A stretch of DNA of 64,000 nucleotides. Source: Apium graveolens. Its lineage: Eukaryota > Streptophyta > Magnoliopsida > Apiales > Apiaceae. A model generated the notes under the pieces. The model was not told the DNA's origin, made no database searches, and worked only from the letters and a program-made list of their open reading frames with translations. Shown here piece by piece: positions 46,926 to 57,192 of this stretch (position 1 is its first letter; every line of letters begins with the position of its first letter). Location: positions 7,821,144-7,885,143 of the forward strand of contig NC_133647.1 of assembly GCF_009905375.1 (NCBI RefSeq), read 5' to 3'. Made by a program: the position numbers and the translations under genes.

Positions 46926-47171
46926 ATGGCTGAATTTGGCTGGTTCTACAATTACGGTGATGAGACTGTGCATGTCTTTTTGAATGGAATTCCAACTCCC
47001 TACCCAATCACCAACATCTCTCACAATCTCTGGATTCAATTTCCAGAGGTTATCAAACGTGATCTGGTGGCCGTTCGAAGAGACCTTCACCTTCGTCGTA
47101 TCCGTCAGCAAGAGCGAATCATACGACTCGCCATCTTTTTTGTCGAAGATAGGAAGAGGAAGATGACTTAA
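46926..47171 (+). CDS. 81-aa ORF of unknown function in element A
   Basis: It starts MAEFGWFYNYGDETVHVF and ends in a basic tail 'VEDRKRKMT'. A very basic helix-like middle, 'RRDLHLRRIRQQERIIRL', follows an aromatic N-terminus. I do not recognise the family. The candidate TATA box, an ATG in reasonable context and a following AT-rich stretch with 'ttaatgaaag' (about 47330) resemble a small complete gene. It is also possible that an antisense frame (46920-47213) is the coding one, but that lacks these signals. It could be captured host sequence or a lineage-specific retroelement gene. Confidence 0.4.
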   Translation: MAEFGWFYNYGDETVHVFLNGIPTPYPITNISHNLWIQFPEVIKRDLVAVRRDLHLRRIRQQERIIRLAIFFVEDRKRKMT

Positions 47172-47868
47172 TCTTGTCTTCTTCCTGTTCTTCTTCATCC
47201 TCAGCTTTGTCATGCTTCTTAGCTAGGACTAAAGCTGTTGATGTTAGGATTAGGAGCTTAGGGAAAATCTTGTATAAGTATTGATGTAATTTCCATTTCA
47301 TAAATGTATTGTCTTGATATATTAATGAAAGTTGCTTTTACTTCAAGATTTTGTCTCTGAGTTATTTCATCTTGTGTTGATAAATCCTGATTGATGTTCT
47401 GATGACCATATATATTTTGTTTTATATTAAGTTCTGATTCATTTTTAGCACTTACTCATCTAATTTATCTTGGTCATTTTCATGTGATGTATTTTCAGAA
47501 TATCAATGATGCAGTGAAAAATAATTCAATCAGTACTAATGGTTTAAATTTTGAATTAAAACTGTTTCTCTTGATTAATGGAACGGTTTTTCCTTGAAAA
47601 TAGGCAACTGGGTAAGTAATGATTCATGTTTTCTCGAGCCCAGTAACTGACCGTTATTCTGCATGTCTGACAGGTGTCCAACGGTAACATTTTTTGTTCA
47701 GAGTATAAGTACAACAGAGAGAAGATTTCTTTAATCTTTTATTTTCTTTATACTTTATCTCTCTCCTTACTTTTACTCTCTTTCTCCTTCTTTCTCACGT
47801 TGGTTTTTCATACAGACATTAGCTCAAACACCCAACAGGCATACTTGAATCTCAATATTTTTTTTCAC

Positions 47869-50800
47869 ATGGCACCAAAGGATTTAATCATTGATGGAGC
47901 AAAGTTTGTTCCAAACAACTATGCTGCAATTCTTGATCATGCTGAAGCTCCATCTGAATTGCACTTTGTGCAAGATCTTCTTGCACATAGTGAGGTTGGG
48001 TACGCCTTAACTCAGCCTGAATTATTTTCAAGTCAACAAGTTCTGAGGTTCTGGAGGACTGGAGTTTTTGATGATGGTGGTAAACGAGGAACTCCCAGTA
48101 TTATCTTCCAAGTGGGTGATTCATCCTATGTAGTCACTTCTGGTACAGTACGAAGAGCATTACATCTTCCAGAAGATTGTACTTTCTCTATACCAGAGGA
48201 ATCAGAACTTCGGGAGTTAATGACTGATTTGGGATATGAAAAGAGTTTGATAAAACTAGGACAATTGAAATGGGCTCATATCAGAAGAGAATGGAGTTTC
48301 TTCTTTGATTGCATCACCAAGGCTTTTGGCAACAAGGGTTCAAACTTTGATGCTATCCCAATCATGAGTCAGCACATCGGGTATTCAGTTATCAATCAAA
48401 CTCACTTTGATTATGCACCTGCTTTAATTGGTTTTATTGGGGATAGGATGACAGAGGATAGAACTGTTGTTTACTTTGCTCGATTTCGTCAACTTATTTA
48501 TACGTATTGTACTGATGAACCCCAGTTAGTCAGCACTCAAACCCCACCTTTTAAGGTTGCAAAAAGGTACTTTAACGACCTGATAAATGCTGACACAAAG
48601 AAATCAATGGTGAGACCATTACAGATTCCTCAGTCTGTGAAACAGATTCTGGTAAATGCTGATCCTGCTACTTACAAATCTGTTTACTCCAATGTTCAAC
48701 CAACCCACCATAACCAAAATTCATCATTTTCAGTCCCTACCACTCAGGGTATATCTCAGCCTACCCTCAGAACTTATCTCAAATCCTATCTCTCCACTTC
48801 ACAGACTGCTCAACCTTCTTCTTCAGCACCTACTGTGAAGCCTACATCCTCTAAGCCAAAGAGAACAAAGACTGTTCTTCAAACACCTCAAAAGAGGAGA
48901 AGGATTACTTTGAGAGATGAATCAGATTCTGAGGACCAGATTCCTTCTTCAGAACCTGTGGTAAATGAAGCTGAGAAAGCAACTTCTCAGAAGAATTCTG
49001 AAATTTGGGGTTCTAGGCTTCTCAAGAGGCTTAGATGAATGATAGTTCCTGAAACTCTCAAGGAATCCAAATCAACAAGGAAGTACAAGAAACAGAGGGC
49101 ACAAAGGCCACTTTCAGATGATGAGGAGGAAGTAGCTAAGGAAGGGGATCAGGAATCTTTGATCTCACAAGACAAGGAATTTGCTCCAGTCACTTCTTCT
49201 CCATCAACTCCATCTCAGGAAGCTGTATCTGATAAGGCTAACTCACCATCTGTGTCTCTTGTTGATCCAGGCACAAGTGCTGAAATTCATATTCAGAACC
49301 TGGTTGTGCCTAAAATACTTTTCTTAGAAGCTCCAACAGCAATTAATCCTTCCACAACACCTGTTACTGATGCTGTTCAAACTCCAGAGTTATCAACAAC
49401 ACCTTCTCTGCATCAAGATGCTGATGATCAGATTTTAGGTGAGCATCAGGATATGGCTGTTGATCACAACTTAGTATCAGATCAGCAATTAGAGGATGAT
49501 GAAGCCTCCATTGCTACTCACACTGTTGTCTTATCAGAAGATACTGATTCTTTAAGTTCTGATGCTGCAAATGTTGGAGATACTGGTGAAGCTGCTCCAA
49601 CTGTCGATGCTGATGAAGCAGGTCCTTCAGGACATACTCCACCACCGACTCTTCCTAAGTCTGAACTGGTAAAGGAGTTTGTTATCAGGGATACACCAGT
49701 GCCTTGGAGTGAAACTCCTGCAGGTCAGGAGTGGACTAAGGAATGGAACTCAGTTTCATGTGTTCCAAATGCTTTACATCTTGCTGAGCACTTGACTAAA
49801 GCTGATGAAATGTTAAATTCTGATGATTTTAAAACCCAGCTTAGAGTCACTGCATTGAGTACTAAACATCTATAAGGTCTTCATTCAACTACTCATGCAG
49901 AGCTACACAAGATTCAGGAGAACTTTATCAAACAGGAACAAGTTTGGAAAATTGATAAGAAAAAGTTCTTTCAACCTACCATTGACAGGATTGCTTATAT
50001 TGAGAAAACTCAAGAGAAACAACAAGCTCAGATTGATCAAATTCTGACAAATCAAGCTTCTCAGCAATCGCAACTTACTGAAATCCAGACCTCAGTGGAA
50101 CTACTTATCTCTCTTTTACTACCTGCTGATGCCAAAAAAGGGGAGAAGGTAATTAAGTCCAAATGCAAAACCAACAAGACACTGCAAGGAAATGATGATG
50201 GAAAAGATGACCAAGGAAACTCTGGAATGGGTAGCGGTCATAGTCAAGGTAGAAGGTTTACATCAAGACAAGCTAGTCACAGAACAAGTTCTGATACTGG
50301 GAAAAGAATAAGTTCTGCTGCTGGTAAAAGGATAAGTTCTGATGAACTTCTAGATCTTGATGAGGAAATGTCAAGACATATATTTCTTCAAGAAAATCCA
50401 AGAATGGACTTGGAAAGTTTAAAAGAAGAAGAAGCCAGACTTAAATCAGAGAAAGTCACATCTAAATCTGAAGCTTCTGGTAAAAAGTCACTTCCAAAAC
50501 TTAAAGGCATTGTGATCAAAGAAAGGACACATACTGAAGCAACATTGGCTAGATCACAACCATAGATAGATCCAAGATCCAAGGGTAAAGAAAAGGTTGG
50601 TGAACCTATCAAGGGTTATGTACCTCCTGAGGAAGAAGAAATTGCTGATGAAAAAGATGATCTTGCTCTGACTTCAAGAAAAGTTCTTAAAACAACCTCT
50701 GACATGGCTCAAGTTGTTCAGAGTCAAGAAATTGTAAGTTCTGATATTCAGAAGAAGCAAGTAACCTCTGACAGAGCTCAAGTTAACTTGATATCAGAAA

Positions 50801-51582
50801 ATAGATCAAAGACACTCCTACCAGGATTCACTAAAGCAAAACAGACTCAATCTTTGAAGACTACTGCAAGTGGTTTTGAAGCAAGAGTAGTTACTGGAAA
50901 GGAAGCTAGAGATAAAACTGGATTGGGAAGTGCTGATGAAAGAAGAGTACACAACACTACCAATGATCCAACTTCCTTGAGTGAACCAGGTATTGGAGCA
51001 ACTCCTGAGAGATTGAATCAACTGGAATCTGTACAGATGGTTTACCATACCTACTTGAAAGAATACATCATGTTGTATTTCATGACAGATGGTAGGGTTT
51101 ATCATATAAGACAAAATGCCATTCCTTTGAAGTATTTTAAAGAATTGGAGCATGTACTTTTCTTACTTCAAGTGGATGACAGAATAATAGAGACTGCTGC
51201 AAACTACTTAAAAGAACAGATTCAGAGACAGAAAAGGCTTTATTCTGTTAAGTCTGACAGCATATATGTTCTAAAGTACAGAGATCACAATGGTGATATT
51301 GTTGATATGAAGCCTAATACTGCACAGATCAGAACATATCTTGGTATTAAGGGACTTGAATTCAATCTTGAGTCTGACAAAGCTTATGTCATAAGACTAG
51401 ATCAGGAGTTGAGAAAAGCAAAGATTAATGATCTCAGAGCTGCAATCTTTCAAACTGGTGAAGATACTGCAGAGCTTAAAGATGTTAAAAGGAGAATGAT
51501 TGATGAACTAAGATATGCTGAGAAAAGTTTGTTGAAGAACTATCTCAGAACAACTCCTGACATCAGAGAGATCAGAAAATGA
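47869..51582 (+). pseudogene. Large accessory frame of element A (plant transposon protein-like N-part, coiled-coil C-part), three internal stops
   Basis: One frame of 1,238 codons including the final stop begins MAPKDLIIDG. It is interrupted only by TGA (codon 390, 49036-49038), TAA (codon 669, 49873-49875) and TAG (codon 899, 50563-50565), with no frameshift. Residues about 20-240 ('VLRFWRTGVFDDGG', 'IIFQVGDSSYVVTSGTVRRA', 'RREWSFFFDCITKAF', 'IGDRMTEDRTVVYFARFRQ') resemble what is catalogued as a 'putative plant transposon protein' domain, recalled from memory. A Ser/Pro/Lys-rich then acidic linker follows, then Lys/Glu/Gln-rich coiled-coil-like stretches. SIRE relatives carry an envelope-like ORF at this position. 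I see no clear membrane anchor within the ATG-started frame, so I would not call it envelope. Confidence 0.65.
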
Positions 51583-51776
51583 AGAAGCCAAGTCGAAGAT
51601 CTACAACTGCTTAAATTTTGATATTTATATAGATTGAAGTTGTTATCAGAAGTTGAAATTGGTAAAAACTTTAAGGACTGTAAGTTGTAGTTATCTAGTC
51701 TATTTCTCATGCATTTGTACTTAATGTTTTTGACATCATCAAATATCTGTTAAACTTGTATATTTTGTTAATTTAC

Positions 51777-51790
51777 AAGTTGGGGGAGAT
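51777..51790 (+). other. Polypurine tract of element A
   Basis: 'aagttgggggagat' directly before the 3' LTR is the plus-strand primer and fixes the LTR start at 51791. Confidence 0.85.
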
Positions 51791-52406
51791 TGTTAGATAT
51801 ATTTGATAATGTCATGGCTAATATGTTTTATGTTTAGCTTTCAGAATCTTACGTGAACAGGATAAATCAGTACTTAATTGTTGATCAGTACTTATACTGG
51901 AAGTCAGGACTTAAGGATATCAGTACTTATATTATCAAGAGATAATCATCAGAAGATAGATATCAGAACTTAAGTGCTGAAGGACAATCAGATAAGGACA
52001 GTAGCTGATTAAAGGAAAGAAGATCGAGATAAACATAAGAAGAGATATGCATGAAGAAGGAATTCTGTGAAGAATGGAATACTTGGAAGAAAAGATATCT
52101 GATTGATATATTTTAGGAAGCAGAATTATATTCCATATCAATTAGCGATTATCTTGTAACTGTGTAGTATATAAACACAGACATAGGGTTTACACTATAA
52201 GTGTTATCATTATTAGAAAAGATTATTCATTGTAACCCTTGTAGCTCTCGTGATATTTGTTCATCACTGAGAGGTAACAGTTCCATACTGTAACAGAGTT
52301 TATTGTTTCAATAAAGTTTGTTTTCTGTTACTTAAGTTCTTAAAGTTTGATTTGAGTGTACTATACACTGTATTCACCCCCTCTACAGTGTGTGTGTGAC
52401 CTAACA
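51791..52406 (+). repeat. 3' LTR of element A
   Basis: 616 bp, equal in length to the 5' LTR with 13 differences counted by eye. It is followed directly by minus-strand pol sequence of element B. Confidence 0.92.
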
Positions 52407-54478
52407 GCTTCTTCCACTTTCTTTGGTTTAGTCTGAGATAGAAAAGAATGATAGAGACATTCATTTGATGTTGCAGTTCTAGTTTTGACACGTGCTTCAG
52501 GATCTCCAATAATTAAGTCGGGTGTATGCGACTTGGTCCATTTCCTTGCAGATTGAAGTTGACTTCTAGAACTGGATCCTCCCCCATGATCCATGCTTTC
52601 TCCATCAGCATTTTCTGATGCTCCACCTGTAGTTATGCTCTCTGAGACTTCTTAATTTTACTTGAATCCTTCAGGATTTGAAGTATCGGAGTTTCCAGAA
52701 TTATCAGAATTTGGCTCATCAGAACTAGATGAATCAGAACTTGAAGAGCCAGTGACGGGTTATGATGCTTCTTGAGAGTCTTGAGATGTGGTAGGATCTA
52801 CAGCTTGCTCCCCTTGGACAGGTGCATTTTCCTTTGGAGTTGTTACCACAGATTCAATGACATTAGTACTTACAGGAGCAGAGTTTAAGTCATCAGAATT
52901 TATATAATTAGAATTTAAGTCTTCATTTTCAAATCTCAGCTGATCGTGATCATTGAAATCTTCAAGTCCAGTAATCTTCTTATCATTAAAAGATACATTG
53001 ATAGATTTCATGACAACTCTTGTTCTTAAATTGTAGACTCTGAAGGCTTTTGTGGAAAGTGCATATCCCACAAAAATTCCTTCATCAGCTTTTAGATCAA
53101 ATTTTGACAGCTGTTCAGGATGAGTCTTAAGAACAAAACACTTACATCCAAATACATGAAAGTATTTCAGATTTGGCTTCTTTTTCTTTACCATCTCATA
53201 TGGTGTTTTTCCATGCTTGTTTATGAGTGTAGCATTCTGTGTAAAAAAAGCAGTTTGCACAGCTTCAGCCCAAAAGTAGGTTGGCAGTTTTGCTTCATCA
53301 AGCATAGTTCGTGCAGCTTCAATGAGAATCTAGTTCTTTCTTTCTACAACTCCATTTTGTTGTGGAGTTCCAGGTGCAGAAAATTCCTGTTTGATTCCAT
53401 GCTCTTTGCAAAACTCTTCCATGATTGAATTCTTGAACTCAGTGCCATTATCACTTCTTATAATTTTAATAGAATCTTTGACCAACTTATCTAGCTGTCT
53501 GACATGATCAGTTAGAGTAGATGCAGTTTCATTCTTCTTGTGAAAGAAGTACACCCAAGTGTACCTTGTGTACTCATCCACTATAACCATAGCATATTTC
53601 TTCTTTGCAAAAGACATGACATTGACTGGACCAAATAGATCAACATGCAGTAGGTGATAAGGGTCAAGAATTGATGTCTCGGTTTTGCACTTGAAAGAAG
53701 ATTTTCTTTGTTTTGCCTTTTGACATGAATCACAAAGGCCATCAGGAGCAAATATTGATTTTGGTAGTCCTCTCACAAGATCTTTCTTTACAAGCTCATT
53801 TATGTTGTTAAAGTTTAAATGAGAGAGTCTTTTGTACCAATTCCAGCTTTCTTCAATTGATGCTCTACTCAACAGACAGATTGCAGAACCATCAGAACTT
53901 GTTGAAAGTCTGGCTTCATAAATGTTACCATGCCTGTAACCTTTCAGAACCACTTTGCCTGTTGAATTTCTTACAACTTCAGAGTGTTCTTCAAAGAAAT
54001 CCACATGATAACCTCTGTCATAGATTTGACTCACACTCAGCAGATTCTGTTTAAGTCCTGAGACAAGAGCTACTGATTCATTGATGACATTCCCAAGATT
54101 AATATTGCCATATCCCAGAGTTTTTCCCATGTTGCCATCTCCATAAGAAACTCCTAGGCCAGCTTTCTCCACAAAGTCTGAGAGCAGGGCTTTATTTCCA
54201 GTCATATATCCTGAACATCCACTATCCAGTACTAGGATGTTTTTCCTGTTGCCCTGCAATCACAAAGACCACGAATGGTTAGTTTTAAGGACCCATACTT
54301 GTTTAGATCCTTTGGCCTTTTTAAGTTTGTTAGCATTTGCAGTGGATTTAATATCAGAGTTTATGCTAACATGTTGTTTATCAGAACTTATATCAGACTT
54401 TGCATCAGACTTTACACTAGAAGAAATTAAAGTAACTTTCTCGAAAGAAGGTTTTATTTGATAGTAATCATAGTACAA
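52407..54478 (-). pseudogene. Protease-integrase of element B
   Basis: On the minus strand the protease box is 'VLDSGCSGYMTGNKALL'. The pre-integrase region has 'HLNFNNINELVKKDL' and 'LCDSCQKAKQRKSSF'. The integrase catalytic surroundings are present: 'LHVDLFGPVNVMS', 'IIRSDNGTEFKN' and 'PGTPQQNGVVERKN'. A TAG at 53330-53332 follows (Arg in element A), then the frame reopens with 'LPTYFWAEAVQTAFF' to about 52760. Further changes break the Ser/Asp-rich linker. It is better preserved than the matching part of A. Confidence 0.85.
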
Positions 54479-54479
54479 A

Positions 54480-57167
54480 CTATGATATTCCTTACAAGTA
54501 TAAATGGAATGCCATAAACTACCACAATGAAAAAAAGGAATTTATGGCTTAAACCTAACAGACTGACTTTTAACTCCTGACTTAGGAGGTAAAGAGTTTA
54601 TATTCTTATTCTTCCTGCAAAAAGAAGCAAGATGGTTAGAATTTCCACAGTTATAACATTTCTTTCTAGGAGCATTAGGAAAAGGCATATAATTATTGCT
54701 TTTATTCACACCTTCCTTTCCATTCCTATTTTTCCAAGCTGCCTTTACCTTGTTGACATTCCTTATTTCTTTCAGCTTATGGTTAAGCTACTTCTTTGTC
54801 ATTAAGCCTATGTTAACTTCAGCTGGTTTGTCCTGTTCTAATTTATCAAAAGTTGACTTCTCCTTAACTTCTGTCACAGACTCTTTCATCTTTTTAGAAT
54901 TAGACTTTACAGTTTTAGCTACAAACTTAACAGGATTTACCTTTGGCTTAGCAGTTTGTTTAACAATAATTGGCTCAATTTGTTCAGTTCCTTTTTCACT
55001 TTTATCATCTTCATAACCTAAGCCCTCTTTCCAGTTTCCACTACTTAATAAATTCTGAGTTGTTCTGTCAGAGTTAGTCCAAGTCCTGATAATCTCTTTT
55101 TTCTTTTTCTAACTCAGTTTTGAGAGATTTATTCAATTTAGCAATTCATCTCAACCATAAAAAGCATCATCTCTCTCTTTTTGAGTTTGATGGAACATAA
55201 CTAACTATTTTTCTAAATATTTATTCCTTTTCTTATAAGCAAGATTTTCAGAAGTTAATCTTTCAAATGTTAAAGTTTGATCTTTGCAACTAATAAACAT
55301 GGTTTTAAGATATGATCTCAACTCAGTAATATTATCAGTATGAAAGGCATAAGTTGTTTGAGGTACCTTCAATTCAGCAGTTTCATGGCTGCCATCAGCA
55401 TTTTCCATCAAGGCATAGTTCACCTCATCTTCAGAATCTGAAGTGTCTGTCCAGCTTTTCTTCTTTATGACAAGTGCCTTGCCTTTGTCACTTTTTCCTT
55501 TCTTGCAGTCAGGAGATATGTGGCCTCTTTCAGCACAGTTGTAGCATTTGACCTTTGAGTTATCTTCTCTGTCAGACTTTGCACCTTTGCCTTCAGATTT
55601 TCTGAAACCTTTCTTATCAGTACTTCCAGCTTTCTTGGAAAACTTCTTTCCCCTTCTGAATTTCTTGTAGGCTATCTTTGTGATACCCTTCACCATAAGA
55701 GCACACAATTTCATCATCTCTTCATCAGCATCTATTTCAGGTAAACTTTCAATTTCTGAATCATCATCATCAGAACTTGATGATTCTGAATCAGACTTTA
55801 TGATGAGAGCCTTTCCTTTTCCATTCTTTGAGACAGCTGTTATGGATAAAAAACTAAGGTTATTATTTGCTGTATTTATTACTAAGATTCGGGAGCTCAA
55901 GGCCTTTAATGGCTGCTCTCGTGTTTCGTGGCTCGATCTGCCTTTACGAGATGCCTACGTATCTCTGTTAATTAGAGAATCAAGCCAAAAAATGTAGTTC
56001 TGATTTATGGGGTGAGGCCCCTTATATAGATGTGGGAGTCCTTGAATTGGACTTGGTATAGGAGACTTGGTGGACAAGCCTCTGAATTAGGATAGACTTA
56101 GGAGTCCTAGGAAGTAGGAAGCTGATTCCTTATCCTTTTAGGTCCCCTTGAGGCTAATCTATAAGGATTTATATCCTTATCGGGACTCTTCTCAATTGCT
56201 GATTTTTCCCTTATTAATTAATTACGAAATCAATTAATAATTAGGGCTTTTGGGCCTTTTTTATTCCATCAGGCCTGATCTGGTCCATCAGGCTTAACCT
56301 TTCTGGTCTGAGTATCATATATCTTTTATTGGGCCTAGCAGCCCATTAATTATAAAATTAGGACTTATTTATCCCTATCAACAGCCACTTTGGGGATTCC
56401 TCCTCAGCTTTAAGAGCAACTGTCCTTGACTTTCTCCCATATATCTTCCTTCTTTGATCCTTCTGAAGTTCATAAGTCTTGAGCATACCATAAATTTCAT
56501 CAAGAGTAGTTTTATCAAGAGCATAGTTGTCTCTTATAGTTGTAGACTTCAAATCCCAACTTTCAGGAAGAGCTAAAAGGAATTTTAGATTTAAATCTTC
56601 AAGATCATATTCCTTGTCCACCAGTGACAGATCATTCAAGAGTTTGACAAACCTATCATATAAGTTAGTTAATGACTCATCACCTTTTGAGTTAAAGTGC
56701 TCATACTCTTGAGTGAGTATAGTCCTCCGGTTCTTCTTGATTACATCAGTTTCCTGGCATCTTGTCTCCAAAGCATCCCATATCTCCTTTGCAGTCTTGC
56801 AATGAATTACCCTGTTTGACATGACATTATCAATGGCACTATGCAGCAAATGCCTTACCTTTGCATCCTTGGAAATGGATGAGATATCTTCAGCTGTATA
56901 GTCAATTTTCTCCTTTGGTATGGTCTTTGCTGGCTGATCTACAACTATAACAGAGAGCTTGGTTGGCTTATGCGGTCCTTCATTAATTCTGTCAAGATAT
57001 TCTGGATCTGTAGCTTCCAGAAACATAACCATCTTCACTTTCCATATGGGGTACTCAGAAAGTCTCCGTATGGGAACCCTAATAGTCTCATATCGACTGT
57101 GGATTTGAGTGTTTTTAGTTTCTTCAGTTTTGGTGGGCTTGGTTGGATTTTCTGCTTCTTCAGACAT
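54480..57167 (-). pseudogene. gag of element B, split by a solo LTR
   Basis: It starts MSEEAENPTKPTKTEETKN at 57167. The gag core ('YPIWKVKMVMFLEATDPEY', 'KTAKEIWDALETRCQ', 'LLALPESWDLKSTT') runs to 56386. After the insertion (55838-56380) it resumes with 'VSKNGKGKALIIKSD', the zinc knuckle 'CYNCAERGHISPDC' and 'VPQTTYAFHTDNITELRSY' to about 55205. The C-terminal part down to 54480 has frame breaks. Confidence 0.85.
55838..56380 (-). mobile_element. Solo LTR, 543 bp
   Basis: TG...CA ends (TGTTATGGATAAA on the plus strand; TGATAGGGATAAA reading the other way) and a perfect 5-bp duplication ACAGC (55833-55837 and 56381-56385), with no internal retroelement sequence. This is the product expected from LTR-LTR recombination. 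The strand is not certain. Confidence 0.85.
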
Positions 57168-57192
57168 GATTGTTTGGATCTTTACTATATGT

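Larger units (their letters stand above)
39123..52406 (+). mobile_element. SIRE/Maximus-like Copia retrotransposon A with large accessory 3' region
   Basis: 13,284 bp between two 616-bp LTRs (39123-39738 and 51791-52406), TGTTAG...CTAACA. Order: LTR, primer-binding site, gag, protease, integrase, RT-RNase H, about 1.4 kb non-coding, a small TATA-preceded ORF, a long accessory frame, polypurine tract, LTR. The gag family, position and length fit the SIRE/Maximus lineage. I counted 13 substitutions and no indels between the LTRs by eye, about 2%, so it is fairly young. The flanks do not carry matching target duplications (AGTTC left, GCTTC right) and belong to two different elements. Confidence 0.88.
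52407..57192 (-). mobile_element. Copia element B, a minus-strand relative of A, 5' half only
   Basis: Gag, protease and integrase of the same family as A lie on the minus strand, ending in the integrase-RT linker ('[18 protein letters not shown]', 'SFLSQTKPKKVEEA') where element A's 3' LTR begins. No RT, RNase H or LTR of B remains in the window. A solo LTR sits within gag. The 5' end is joined head to head with element D near 57192, with B's primer-binding site lost. Confidence 0.85.

Noticed and set aside
46920..47213. 97-codon antisense ORF over the small ORF of element A
   Set aside because: It has no promoter-like sequence on its side and is antisense to the element. The plus-strand ORF has a TATA box and leader. 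It is not fully excluded.
47674..47868. Upstream extension of the accessory frame with a hydrophobic stretch
   Set aside because: The hydrophobic run could suggest a signal or membrane segment, but the extension has no ATG, only a GTG, and a TATA-like sequence lies inside it. I take it as leader sequence. A spliced envelope-like product using the 'gacag' acceptor before 47674 remains possible but unsupported.
39118..52411. Target-site duplication for element A
   Set aside because: AGTTC and GCTTC differ at two of five positions, and the flanks belong to different elements, so I do not count it as a duplication.
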